Positions 1-7,579 of a DNA stretch of 64,000 nt are shown one piece after another. This stretch comes from Anaerolineae bacterium (GTDB lineage Bacteria > Chloroflexota > Anaerolineae > Aggregatilineales > Phototrophicaceae). The position numbers and the translations under genes were made by a program. Below the pieces are notes generated by a model that worked only from the letters and a program-made list of their open reading frames with translations, had not been told where the DNA came from and did not search any database. The stretch lies in the NCBI GenBank assembly GCA_022841825.1, contig JALHQT010000002.1, positions 457,276 through 521,275 of the forward strand. The letters run 5' to 3'. Position 1 is the stretch's first letter, and every line of letters starts with the position of its first letter.

Positions 1-232
1 AATTGGAAGTTCGAGCGGGGATGTATTCGGAAATGGGGGCAATTCGTCCGCAGGCGGTTGAAAACCGCCCGCTATATGGAAACGACGCCCCCTACAGGGG
101 CTGGCAATAGGGGACTTGGGCAGAGACGAGTCAGCCTGCTGCGCAGGCGTCGTCGGGATAGCCGGACGTTTCCAACGTTCGGCGGGGCGGTTCGCCCCGA
201 AAACCGAATGCACCTTCTCACCAGAAGTAAAT
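1..232. repeat. Hairpin-rich intergenic block
   Basis: No convincing gene. The 13-mer GCAATTCGTCCGC (39-51) recurs exactly at 8634-8646. In both places it is followed by a hairpin built around GTT-(C/G)AA-AAC with different, self-complementary arms: here GGCGGTT (53-59) with AACCGCC (63-69). Further inverted repeats follow at about 139-151 (CCTG/CAGG), 162-182 and 182-198 (GGGGCG/CGCCCC). Confidence 0.6.
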
Positions 233-260
233 TTGACACGTCACGCCGCGTCATTATAAT
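233..260 (+). promoter_or_regulatory. Sigma-70-like promoter of the sulfur locus
   Basis: Perfect consensus -35 TTGACA (233-238) and -10 TATAAT (255-260) with a 16-bp spacer. Transcription would start near 266-268, about 30 nt before the cysteine-rich leader peptide and about 250 nt before the first enzyme gene. Confidence 0.85.
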
Positions 261-296
261 CATGAGTAGAGTGTTTAGTGTGAGAATGTAGCTCCA

Positions 297-380
297 ATGT
301 CCAGCTTCTCCGTCATGTGTTGTGCTTGTTGTTGTCTCTGCCGCCAGAACGCCGGCAGCAGCCAGGGCACGCCTACGTGA
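297..380 (+). CDS. Cysteine-rich leader peptide (putative attenuator uORF)
   Basis: A 27-codon reading frame from ATG 297 to TGA 378. Six of residues 8-15 are cysteine (CCACCCLC), encoded by five TGT and one TGC. It sits about 30 nt after a consensus promoter and ends 28 nt before a strong intrinsic terminator, all upstream of cysteine-metabolism genes. The layout matches ribosome-mediated attenuation: stalling at Cys codons when Cys-tRNA is short would alter downstream folding. A hairpin CTGCCG (338-343)/CGGCAG (353-358) overlaps the last Cys codon. The ribosome-binding site is weak (GTGAGAA about 10 nt upstream); ATG 315 in the same frame is an alternative start that keeps all six cysteines. 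Function is inferred from layout; the frame and cysteine run are seen directly. Confidence 0.75.
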   Translation: MSSFSVMCCACCCLCRQNAGSSQGTPT

Positions 381-407
381 CGTTGTAGCGATTACACACA
401 GTCATCG

Positions 408-440
408 AAGCCCAGGTTGTACGCCTGGGCTTTTTGTTTT
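408..440 (+). terminator. Intrinsic terminator in the leader (attenuator)
   Basis: Perfect 9-bp stem AAGCCCAGG (408-416) / CCTGGGCTT (424-432) with a 7-nt loop, then TTTTT-G-TTTT. It lies after the leader peptide and before the structural gene, so it would act as an attenuator. GCCAGGGC (361-368) could pair with 7 of 8 bases of the 3' arm (423-430), a weak antiterminator candidate. Confidence 0.85.
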
Positions 441-459
441 GTCGCACGAGGGATCGCCC

Positions 460-487
460 GTAGGGGCGCAATATATTGCGCCCCTAC
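460..487. repeat. Palindromic repeat, core CAATATATTG
   Basis: Perfect 28-bp palindrome of the GTAGGGGCG/CGCCCCTAC family, between the leader terminator and the start codon at 517. Identical to the copy at 25813-25840. Confidence 0.9.
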
Positions 488-516
488 TACGCACCCATAA
501 CAGGATTGCATCGCTC

Positions 517-1722
517 ATGACCGAAGAGACTCGCACCGCCAGTACCCACACCAGCACGCAAGCCGTGCATGGCGCTGCGGCGCGTCGCAAGCCGTCGGGG
601 TCGGTCACGACGCCGATTGTCCAGACTTCGACGTACACCTTCGCCGATACGGCGGAGCTGCGCGATTTCATGGAGCGCAAGCACTATCGCGGCGGCGGCG
701 ACAGCGTGGAATATGGGCGCTACGGCAACCCGACGGTCGAGGCGGTCGAGGCGAAGATCGCCGCGTTGGAAGGCGGCGATGGCGCGCTGCTCTACCCGTC
801 CGGCATGTCGGCAGTCACGTCGGTGCTGCTCACGCTGCTGCGTCCCGGGCTGCACATCGTCCTGACCGACGACTGCTATCGCCACACGCATGACTTCTGT
901 GTCGGCTTCCTCAAGCGCTACGGTGTCGAGACGACGGTCGTGCCGATGGGCGATGACGCGGCGCTGGAAGCGGCGATCATCCCGCGCAAAACGCGCCTGA
1001 TCCTGACCGAAAGCCCGACTAACCCCTACCTGCGCATCGCCGACCTCGAACGGGTCGCCGCGCTCGGCAAGGCGCACGGCGCGCTGACGATGATCGACAG
1101 CACCTTCGCCACGCCCGTCAATCAGCGCCCGCTCGAATGGGGCATCGACCTGGTCATGCACAGCGCGACCAAGTATCTGGCGGGGCATAACGACCTGCTG
1201 GCGGGGGTCATTATCGGGCGGCAGGATCGCATCGACGCGCTGCGTGAGCATCGCGGCTTACTGGGCGGCATCGTCGATCCGCACGCGGCATACCTGCTGG
1301 ATCGCGGCATCAAGACGCTGGCGCTGCGGGTTCAGCAGCACAACGCCAATGCCCAGGCGGTCGCGGAGTATCTGGAGGCGCATCCGAAGATCGCGCGGGT
1401 CTGGTATCCGGGCTTGGCGTCCCACCCGGATCACGCCCTGGCGAAGGCGCAGATGCGCGGCTTTGGCGGCGTCGTCACCTTCGAGGTGGCTGCCGATTTC
1501 GACGGCACCAGCGCCTTCATCGACCGCCTGCGTATCCCGTACATCGCCGCCAGCCTGGGCGGGGTCGAAAGCCTGATCCAGCAGCCCGCGCTGATGAGCC
1601 ATTTCGAGATGGCAGCCGACGAGCGGCGCGCGCAGGGCATCACGGACAATCTCGTCCGTTTCGCGGTCGGCATCGAAGACGCGCAGGATTTGATCGACGA
1701 TCTCGCGCAGGCGCTGGAATGA
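517..1722 (+). CDS. Cys/Met metabolism PLP-dependent transsulfuration enzyme (cystathionine gamma-synthase/lyase-like)
   Basis: 401 aa, the normal length for the Cys/Met metabolism PLP family (MetB, cystathionine gamma-lyase, methionine gamma-lyase, O-acylhomoserine sulfhydrylase). The PLP lysine is K219 in SATKY; YGRYGNPT near residue 66 and YPSGMSA near 93 are typical cofactor/phosphate-binding motifs. The frame stays open upstream to 322, but the family N-terminus begins at ATG 517; upstream codons lie in the leader terminator and a palindrome. First gene after the cysteine leader, followed by mec, cysO-moeZ and cysM on the same strand, so the context is cysteine/homocysteine interconversion. 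Which reaction is catalysed cannot be fixed by eye. Confidence 0.9.
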   Translation: MTEETRTASTHTSTQAVHGAAARRKPSGSVTTPIVQTSTYTFADTAELRDFMERKHYRGGGDSVEYGRYGNPTVEAVEAKIAALEGGDGALLYPSGMSAVTSVLLTLLRPGLHIVLTDDCYRHTHDFCVGFLKRYGVETTVVPMGDDAALEAAIIPRKTRLILTESPTNPYLRIADLERVAALGKAHGALTMIDSTFATPVNQRPLEWGIDLVMHSATKYLAGHNDLLAGVIIGRQDRIDALREHRGLLGGIVDPHAAYLLDRGIKTLALRVQQHNANAQAVAEYLEAHPKIARVWYPGLASHPDHALAKAQMRGFGGVVTFEVAADFDGTSAFIDRLRIPYIAASLGGVESLIQQPALMSHFEMAADERRAQGITDNLVRFAVGIEDAQDLIDDLAQALE

Positions 1723-1738
1723 AGGTGCGAGGTGCGTG

Positions 1739-1766
1739 GTAGGGGCGACCCATGGGTCGCCCCTAC
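1739..1766. repeat. Palindromic repeat, core ACCCATGGGT
   Basis: Perfect 28-bp palindrome, GTAGGGGCG family. Identical copies at 48479-48506 and 54666-54693. Lies in the gap between the transsulfuration gene and mec. Confidence 0.9.
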
Positions 1767-1784
1767 GGAAAACCCACGATGTTT

Positions 1785-1810
1785 GTAGGGACGAGGCGTG
1801 CCTCGTCCGT
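1785..1810. repeat. Palindromic repeat, core AGGCGTGCCT
   Basis: Second family copy in the same gap (GTAGGGACG...CGTCCGT), ending just before the GAGG ribosome-binding site of the JAMM gene. Confidence 0.8.
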
Positions 1811-1821
1811 TGAGGATAACT

Positions 1822-2253
1822 ATGCAAGTGCAGTTGTCGCAGACGTTGAAAGCGCAGATCTTCGCCCAGTTGGAGGCGACGTACCCCCATGAGGGCGGCG
1901 GTTTCCTGCTCGGCAGCGGGGGCGATGTGGTCGAAATTCACGACATCCTGCCGGTCGCCAACGTGTTCGAGGAGTCCGAGCGCCATCATCGCTACGCGAT
2001 GACGCCGCAGGACTGGATGCGCATGGAGGACGAGGCGGATCGGCGCGGCTTCAGCATCGTGGGCTACTACCACAGCCACCCGGATTCACCCGCCATTCCG
2101 TCGGAATACGACCGCGAGTATGCGCTGCCGAATTTCGTCTACATCATCACCTCGGTCATGGCGGGCAAGGCGGATCATGTGCGGGTCTGGCGGCTGCGCG
2201 AAGACCGGACGGCGTTTGATGAAGGTGGTTTACAAATTGACCCTCACCCCTAA
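1822..2253 (+). CDS. mec: JAMM/MPN+ metallopeptidase, Mec-like
   Basis: 143 aa, single-domain Mov34/JAB protein. The full zinc-metallopeptidase signature is visible: E24, then H84-x-H86-x7-S94-x2-D97 (HSHPDSPAIPSEYD). In mycobacteria, Mec cleaves the CysO-cysteine adduct to release cysteine. Here the gene is followed at once by a CysO-MoeZ fusion and cysM, the mycobacterial order mec-cysO-cysM, so the same role is likely. Start ATG 1822 is chosen because GAGG (1812-1815) precedes it and upstream in-frame codons lie in a palindromic repeat. The last codons and the stop come from a CCCTCACCCCTAA repeat, so the C-terminus may have been reset by a repeat insertion. Confidence 0.9.
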   Translation: MQVQLSQTLKAQIFAQLEATYPHEGGGFLLGSGGDVVEIHDILPVANVFEESERHHRYAMTPQDWMRMEDEADRRGFSIVGYYHSHPDSPAIPSEYDREYALPNFVYIITSVMAGKADHVRVWRLREDRTAFDEGGLQIDPHP

Positions 2254-2338
2254 CCCCTCTCCCTCAGGGCGAGGGGAACCAGAAGAGTCTGGAAGTCCCT
2301 CTCCATGAGGGAGAGGGATTTAGGGTGAGAGTTTCTGA
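2240..2338. repeat. CCCTCACCCC-type inverted repeat
   Basis: Long imperfect inverted repeat: CCCTCACCCCTAA at the left, TTAGGGTGAGAG at the right, with CCCTCTCC/GGAGAGGG-type arms inside and a CAGAAGAGTCTG centre. A related element with the same CAGAAGAGTC centre lies at 59705-59812. It supplies the stop codon of mec. Confidence 0.7.
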
Positions 2339-2362
2339 AGCATGAAAGGGTATCGACAGAAC

Positions 2363-3868
2363 ATGGCATCCATCAAAATTCCCAGCCCCTTGCGGGCATT
2401 CACCGGCGGGCAGGCAGTCGTCAGCGTCGCGGGTGCGACGGTGGGCGAGGCGCTGACCGACCTTGTGACGAAACATCCTGAACTGCGCCAGCATCTTTAT
2501 GAGGGCGAGTCGCTGCGTAACTTCGTCAAGGTCTTCCTGGGCGAAGAAGACGTGCGCTTCCTCGACGGCATCAGTACTCCCGTGGACGACGCGACCGAGC
2601 TGCGCATCATCCCCAGCATCGCGGGCGGGTCGTATGCCCCGCTGATCGAGGCGAGCGGGACGCTGTCCAACGACGAAATCCGCCGCTACGCCCGCCATGT
2701 CACGCTGCCCGATGTCGGCATGGAGGGGCAGAAGCGTCTGAAGGCGGCGAGCGTGCTGCTGATCGGCACGGGGGGTCTCGGCTCGCCCCTGGCGCTCTAT
2801 CTGGCGGCGGCGGGCATCGGGCGCATCGGCTTGGTCGATTACGATGTGGTCGATGAGACGAACTTGCAGCGTCAGGTGATCCATGGGCAGGGCAGCGTCG
2901 GCAGCCTCAAGGTCGAGAGCGCCGCCGCCCGCATGAAGGACATCAACCCGTACTTGCAGGTCGATCTCTACAACGTCGCACTCACCTCGGAGAACGCGCT
3001 CGAACTGTTCGCGCCGTACGACGTGATCATCGATGGCACCGACAACTTCCCGACGCGCTACCTCGTCAACGATGCCTGCGTCAAGCTGGGCAAGCCGAAC
3101 GTCTACGGCAGCATCTTCCGCTTTGAGGGGCAGGTGAGCGTCTTCTACGCCAAAGAGGGACCCTGCTACCGCTGCATGTTCCCCACGCCGCCGCCGCCCG
3201 GTCTCGTGCCGAGCTGCGCCGAAGGCGGCGTGCTGGGCATCCTGCCGGGCACGGTCGGCACGCTCCAGGCGACCGAGGCGATCAAGTTGATCCTGGGCAT
3301 TGGCGAGCCGTTGATCGGCAAGATGCTGCTTTACGATGCGCTCGACATGAGCTTCACCACGCTCAAGGTGCGCAAGAGCCACGACTGCCCGGTGTGCAGC
3401 GGTCGCCCGGAAGATGTGCAGTTGATCGATTATGAGGAGTTCTGCGGCATGCCTGCTTACGAAAACAGCGACTACAAGCCGGTCGTGGCACAGCCCGCCG
3501 CGCCTGAGGCGATCACCGTGCGCGAACTCAAGACGCGCTACGACAGCGGCGTGCCACAGGTGGTGGTCGATGTGCGCGAGCCGCACGAGTGGGAGATCAG
3601 CGCGCTGGATGGCACACTGCGCATCCCCAAGGGACTGATCGAGGCGGCGAAGAACGACGTGATCGCCGGGCGCAAGCGCCGCGAAGAGACCGTGCTGGCG
3701 CAGATTCCGAATGTGGGCGAGGTGGTCGTCCACTGCCGTTCCGGCAAACGCAGCGCGGACTCCATCGCCTTCCTGCGCGAAGCAGGCTACACCAACCCGT
3801 TGATTAATCTGACGGGCGGCATCCTCGCCTGGGCAGATGAAATCGATACGACGATGGCGAAGTATTAG
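2363..3868 (+). CDS. moeZ: CysO-like ubiquitin-fold carrier fused to MoeZ/MoeB-type E1 and rhodanese
   Basis: 501 aa from ATG 2363 (ATG 2342 also possible). Residues 1-89 match a CysO/MoaD-type beta-grasp sulfur carrier (IPSPLRAFTGGQ near the start, ending PSIAGG at 88-89). Residues about 100-350 are a ThiF/MoeB adenylyltransferase with ATP loop GTGGLG (135-140) and zinc cysteines C268/C271 (CYRC) and C342/C345 (CPVC). Residues about 380-501 are a rhodanese with catalytic C458 in CRSGKRS. In mycobacteria CysO and MoeZ are separate: MoeZ adenylates and sulfurates the free C-terminal Gly-Gly of CysO. Here the Gly-Gly is internal, so either cleavage, perhaps by the adjacent JAMM protein, or an unusual in-cis mechanism is needed. 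No in-frame start codon follows the GG that would give a separate E1. The start 2363 matches the usual CysO N-terminus. Confidence 0.9.
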   Translation: MASIKIPSPLRAFTGGQAVVSVAGATVGEALTDLVTKHPELRQHLYEGESLRNFVKVFLGEEDVRFLDGISTPVDDATELRIIPSIAGGSYAPLIEASGTLSNDEIRRYARHVTLPDVGMEGQKRLKAASVLLIGTGGLGSPLALYLAAAGIGRIGLVDYDVVDETNLQRQVIHGQGSVGSLKVESAAARMKDINPYLQVDLYNVALTSENALELFAPYDVIIDGTDNFPTRYLVNDACVKLGKPNVYGSIFRFEGQVSVFYAKEGPCYRCMFPTPPPPGLVPSCAEGGVLGILPGTVGTLQATEAIKLILGIGEPLIGKMLLYDALDMSFTTLKVRKSHDCPVCSGRPEDVQLIDYEEFCGMPAYENSDYKPVVAQPAAPEAITVRELKTRYDSGVPQVVVDVREPHEWEISALDGTLRIPKGLIEAAKNDVIAGRKRREETVLAQIPNVGEVVVHCRSGKRSADSIAFLREAGYTNPLINLTGGILAWADEIDTTMAKY

Positions 3869-3871
3869 AAG

Positions 3872-4050
3872 GAAGTTGCCCTCACCCCCCAGCCCCCTCT
3901 CCCACACGTCGCGTAGGGAAACTCGACTCAAGTCAGCCTCTGAGCGCGACGGGGGCGAGGGGGAGCCAGATGTAGGGACGAGGCATGCCTCGTCCGTCTG
4001 GAAGTCCCTCTCCACGCAGCTTGCGGAGTGGGGAGGGATTTAGGGAGGGG
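3872..4050. repeat. Composite repeat block
   Basis: Gap between moeZ and cysM. Holds a CCCTCACCCC-type element (3879-3955), a GTAGGGACG palindrome with core AGGCATGCCT (3972-3998) and the right half of another CCCTCTCC/GGGAGGG element (4005-4050). Confidence 0.7.
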
Positions 4051-4087
4051 TAATCAAACGACGTATTGTAAGAGGACGAAGACGACG

Positions 4088-5032
4088 ATGACCATGATGA
4101 CGAGCGTGAACGCCCATACGATAGAGACGCTGATCGGCAATACGCCGCTGCTGAGTTTCCCGCGCGCCGCCGCGCATCTGCCGCCTAACGTGCGGCTGTA
4201 CGCCAAAGCCGAGTGGGCGAACCCCGGCGGCAGCGTCAAGGATCGCGCGGCGCTCAACATCATCCGCACCGCCGAGCGCGAGGGCAAGCTGAAGCCCGGC
4301 ATGACGCTGGTCGACAGCACCAGCGGCAACACGGGCATCGCCTACGCCATGCTCGGCGCGGCGCGCGGCATCCGCGTCAAGCTGTTCCTGCCCGCCAACG
4401 CCAGCAAGGAGCGCGTCGCCATCCTGCGTTCTTATGGCGTCGATCTGGTGCTGACCGACCCGCTCGAAGGCTCGGACGGGGCGATCCGCGCCGTGCGCGA
4501 GCTGGTCGCGCGTGAACCCGACCGCTACTTCTACGCCGACCAGTACAACAACCCCGCCAACTGGCAGGCGCATTACGAGACGACCGGGCGCGAAATCTGG
4601 GAGCAGACCGAGGGAACTGTCACGCACTTCGTGGCGGGCTTGGGCACCAGCGGCACGCTGATGGGCACGGGACGCCGCCTGAAGGACTACAATCCCGCGA
4701 TCCGCGTCATCTCGTTGCAGCCCGATTCGCCGTTTCATGGCGTCGAAGGCTGGAAACACATGCCGACCGCCATCCAGCCCGGCATCTACGACGTGGGCTT
4801 CGCCGACGAAAATCGGGGCGTCCGCACCGAAGACACCTACGCGATGATCAACTGCCTGGCGGCGGAAGAGGGCTTGCTGGTTGGCATCAGCGCGGCGGCG
4901 GCATTCGTCGGCTCGCTGCGTGTGGCGGAGGAGATCGCCGAACGTGGCGAGGCGGGCGTGGTCGTCACGCTCTTCCCGGATGACGCCAGCAAGTATCTGT
5001 CGCACGCGCCCTGGTTAGGGGTCACGAACTAA
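4088..5032 (+). CDS. cysM: Cysteine synthase B-type (CysM)
   Basis: 314 aa, fold type II PLP enzyme. PLP lysine K51 lies in NPGGSVKDRAAL; the substrate loop STSGNTG and the phosphate cradle GLGTSGTLMGTG are intact. Fourth gene of the sulfur locus, after mec and the CysO-MoeZ fusion, so by analogy with mycobacterial CysM it may use the CysO thiocarboxylate as sulfur donor and O-phosphoserine as acceptor. Donor and acceptor cannot be decided from sequence alone; O-acetylserine is the alternative. Start ATG 4088 follows AGAGG (4071-4075); ATG 4094 and 4097 are also in frame. The gene ends 20 bp before the converging livF stop, with no room for a separate terminator. Confidence 0.92.
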   Translation: MTMMTSVNAHTIETLIGNTPLLSFPRAAAHLPPNVRLYAKAEWANPGGSVKDRAALNIIRTAEREGKLKPGMTLVDSTSGNTGIAYAMLGAARGIRVKLFLPANASKERVAILRSYGVDLVLTDPLEGSDGAIRAVRELVAREPDRYFYADQYNNPANWQAHYETTGREIWEQTEGTVTHFVAGLGTSGTLMGTGRRLKDYNPAIRVISLQPDSPFHGVEGWKHMPTAIQPGIYDVGFADENRGVRTEDTYAMINCLAAEEGLLVGISAAAAFVGSLRVAEEIAERGEAGVVVTLFPDDASKYLSHAPWLGVTN

Positions 5033-5052
5033 GCATCTCGGCGAAGGCGTCT

Positions 5053-5772
5053 CTACCCCAGATACGCCTGTTTCACACGTTCATCGATCATCAGTTTGTC
5101 AGCGGTGTCGCTGAACTTGATGCTCCCCGCCTCCAGGACATAGCCGCGCGCCGCCATCTGAAGCGCCAGGGTAGCGTTCTGCTCGACCAGCAGCACCGTC
5201 ACCCCTGCGCTGTTCAACTGCCGAAGGGTCGCAAAGATCTCACGCACCACGATCGGCGCAAGACCGAGCGAGGGTTCGTCGAGCAGCAGCAGGCGTGGGC
5301 GGCTCATCAGCGCGCGGGCAATCGCGAGCATCTGCTGTTCGCCACCGCTCAACGTCCCGGCGAGCTGTTCCCGCCGCTCTCTCAGTCGTGGGAAGCGCTC
5401 GAACTGCTGCTCCAGGTCGTCGGCGATGCCAGCGCTATCACCTCGGATGTACGCGCCGAGCAGCAGGTTGTCCTCGACCGTCATGCGCGCCAGCACGCGC
5501 CGCCCCTCCGGAACATGCGCGATCCCCATTCGGACGACGCGGTCGGGGCGCTCTGCAAGCAGGCTCTGCCCCTCAAAGAGAATTTCGCCCGCCTTCGCCG
5601 CGATGATGCGCGAAATGGCGCGCAGCGTCGTGCTTTTGCCCGCGCCGTTCGCGCCGATCAGCGTGACGACTTCGCCAGGGTAGACGACGAGGTGGATGTC
5701 CTTGAGCGCCTGGATCGCGCCGTAGTGAACCGTCAGGTGCTTCAGTTCGAGCAGCGGCGTTCCTGCGCTCAT
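5053..5772 (-). CDS. livF: LIV-type ABC transporter ATPase LivF (system 1)
   Basis: 239 aa ATP-binding subunit of the polar/branched-chain amino acid uptake family. Walker A GANGAGKST (about 40-48), signature LSGGEQQM, Walker B LLLLDEP and the H-loop-region LLVEQN are all present. Last gene of a minus-strand operon SBP-livH-livM-livG-livF. Its start overlaps the livG stop by 4 bp (ATGA), indicating translational coupling. The substrate is not identifiable; branched-chain amino acids, amides and urea are all used by this family. Confidence 0.95.
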   Translation of the reverse strand: MSAGTPLLELKHLTVHYGAIQALKDIHLVVYPGEVVTLIGANGAGKSTTLRAISRIIAAKAGEILFEGQSLLAERPDRVVRMGIAHVPEGRRVLARMTVEDNLLLGAYIRGDSAGIADDLEQQFERFPRLRERREQLAGTLSGGEQQMLAIARALMSRPRLLLLDEPSLGLAPIVVREIFATLRQLNSAGVTVLLVEQNATLALQMAARGYVLEAGSIKFSDTADKLMIDERVKQAYLG

Positions 5773-6539
5773 GGCTCATCTCCCAGGTATGCCTCGATCA
5801 CGGCGCGGTCATTCTGGACTGCCGCCGGATTCCCCAGGGCGATCAGCTCTCCGAAGTTGAGTACGGCGATGCGGTCGCACAACCCCATGACCAGCGGGAC
5901 GTTGTGCTCGATCAACACGATGGTCAACTTGAATTTGTCCTTCACGTCGCGGATGAAGGCGCTCAGACTCGCTTTTTCGTTCGGGTTCATGCCCGCGCCC
6001 GGCTCATCCAGCAGCAGAAGCTGTGGTTTCAGCGCCAGCGCGCGCGCGATTTCCAGTCGCCGCTGGTCGCCATAGGGGAAGTTGCGCGCCTTGACGTGCG
6101 CGCGGTCTGCCAGATTGACCATCTCTAACAATTGCATTGCCTCTTCTCGCACCATCCGCTCTTCACTGCGCGCACCGGGCAGCCCAAAGACGCCCGCGAC
6201 GACCCCGCTGCGCGTATGCACATGCTGTGAAACCATAACGTTCTGTTGGGCGCTGAGGTTCCCAAATAGGCGGATGTTCTGGAAGGTGCGGGCGATGCCT
6301 TTGGCGGCGATCTGGTGCGGCTTGAGTCTGCCGATGTCGTCGCCGCGATAGGTCAGCCTGCCGCTCGTCGCCGGCGTCAACCCGGTGATCAGATTAAACA
6401 GGGTGGTCTTGCCCGCGCCATTGGGTCCGATCAAGCCGAAAATCTCGTCGCGCTGCACGGCGAAAGACACCTCGTTCACCGCGATCAAGCCGCCAAAGCG
6501 ACAGGTCAGCTTGTGAACGTCGAGCAGCGTTTCGCTCAT
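5769..6539 (-). CDS. livG: LIV-type ABC transporter ATPase LivG (system 1)
   Basis: 256 aa. Walker [10 protein letters not shown] (about 38-46); the signature region is [15 protein letters not shown], the usual LivG variant of LSGGQ; Walker [14 protein letters not shown] carries the LivG-type extension. Overlaps livM and livF by 4 bp each, so the three genes are coupled. Works as a heterodimer with LivF on the cytoplasmic face of LivH/LivM. Confidence 0.95.
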   Translation of the reverse strand: MSETLLDVHKLTCRFGGLIAVNEVSFAVQRDEIFGLIGPNGAGKTTLFNLITGLTPATSGRLTYRGDDIGRLKPHQIAAKGIARTFQNIRLFGNLSAQQNVMVSQHVHTRSGVVAGVFGLPGARSEERMVREEAMQLLEMVNLADRAHVKARNFPYGDQRRLEIARALALKPQLLLLDEPGAGMNPNEKASLSAFIRDVKDKFKLTIVLIEHNVPLVMGLCDRIAVLNFGELIALGNPAAVQNDRAVIEAYLGDEP

Positions 6540-7573
6540 GTCACCGCCTCCTCTGCCGCGCGGGGCGATGGGGACTTCGCTTTGCGCTCAAGCCGTTCAG
6601 GCGTGACCACGCCCTGGGGGAAAAAGAGGACGCCGAACGCGATGAGCAATCCGTAGATGATCAGGCGTCCATCGCTGAGGAATGACGACAACCAGACGGG
6701 CAGTCCGTCAATGCCCGCGACCTGCCGCAGCACTTCCGGCAGCGCCGTCAGGAACAAGCCGCCGACGATGGGTCCCAGCCAGACGCGCGAGCCGCCGATG
6801 ATGACGTATGCCAGGATCAGGATGCTGGCGTCAAATGTCCCCTGGCGGGCATTCCAGGTGTTGAGTACATGCGCCGAGAGTGCGCCGCACATCCCCGCCA
6901 GGACTGCGCCCATCACGAATGCCAGCACCTTATGATAGGTGGGGTCGATCCCCATCGCGGTCGCCGCCAGCTCATCTTCGCGCAGAGCGATGAAGGCACG
7001 CCCGACGCGCGACCGTTCCAGGCGGTAGACAAACCAGGCGGCGAGCGCCAGAAATGGCACGGTGATGATGGCGTAGCTGAACTTCGTTGCATCCTGTGGG
7101 AAGGGCTGCGGGATGCCAAAGATGCCAATGGCACCGCCCGTGATCGGCAGGTTGAGCGCGAGGACACGCAGGATTTCGACGAAGGCGATGGTTGCCAGCG
7201 CCAGATAGATCCCGCGCAGGCGCAGCGCGGGCAGCCCGATGACTACGGCGAGGATGCCGCACAACAGCCCCCCGATTCCCATTTCGACCAGCACCAGCCC
7301 GATTGGATACGCCGCGCCTGGGGGGGTGAACGGAAAGATGCCCGCCAGCCAGAGCGTGAATGCGTTGAGCGGCTCGCCATACGATGTGCCGGGCACGGCG
7401 AGGAACTTCTGGGTCGAAAGCACCGCCGCCACATAGCCGCCGATGGCGAAGAAGCCCGGCGCTGCCAGCGAGAGCTGTCCCGCCATCAGCGGCAGATAGA
7501 GCGAGAGCGCCAGCACCGCCTGGAGCAGCATGTTGATCATCAGGAAGCCGTAGGTCGCGATGAATTGATCCAT
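6536..7573 (-). CDS. livM: LIV-type ABC permease LivM (system 1)
   Basis: 345 aa, about 8-10 membrane segments, with the family motif region SRVGRAFIALREDELAATAMGI that contacts the ATPase (EAA-like loop). The periplasmic insertion after TM2 (residues about 55-85, rich in Phe, Pro and Thr) is longer than usual for the family. Lies 6 bp after livH and overlaps livG by 4 bp. Starts at ATG 7573. Confidence 0.93.
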   Translation of the reverse strand: MDQFIATYGFLMINMLLQAVLALSLYLPLMAGQLSLAAPGFFAIGGYVAAVLSTQKFLAVPGTSYGEPLNAFTLWLAGIFPFTPPGAAYPIGLVLVEMGIGGLLCGILAVVIGLPALRLRGIYLALATIAFVEILRVLALNLPITGGAIGIFGIPQPFPQDATKFSYAIITVPFLALAAWFVYRLERSRVGRAFIALREDELAATAMGIDPTYHKVLAFVMGAVLAGMCGALSAHVLNTWNARQGTFDASILILAYVIIGGSRVWLGPIVGGLFLTALPEVLRQVAGIDGLPVWLSSFLSDGRLIIYGLLIAFGVLFFPQGVVTPERLERKAKSPSPRAAEEAVT

Positions 7574-7579
7574 GTACGG

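Noticed and set aside
58-291. Small ORFs at the left edge
   Set aside because: Overlap hairpin repeats on both strands, Arg-rich translation, no ribosome-binding site; they also run through the -35/-10 of the leader promoter.
322-516. N-terminal extension of the transsulfuration enzyme
   Set aside because: The extension would translate the attenuator terminator and a palindrome and has no family match; the enzyme starts at 517.
2264-4015. Long open frame (583 codons) on the minus strand opposite moeZ
   Set aside because: High-GC shadow of the real plus-strand gene; low-complexity Arg/His/Asp-rich translation and no ribosome-binding site. The same applies to the long minus frames at 487-1251, 21506-23542 and 56307-57869 and the plus frames at 6869-8692 and 17282-18361.
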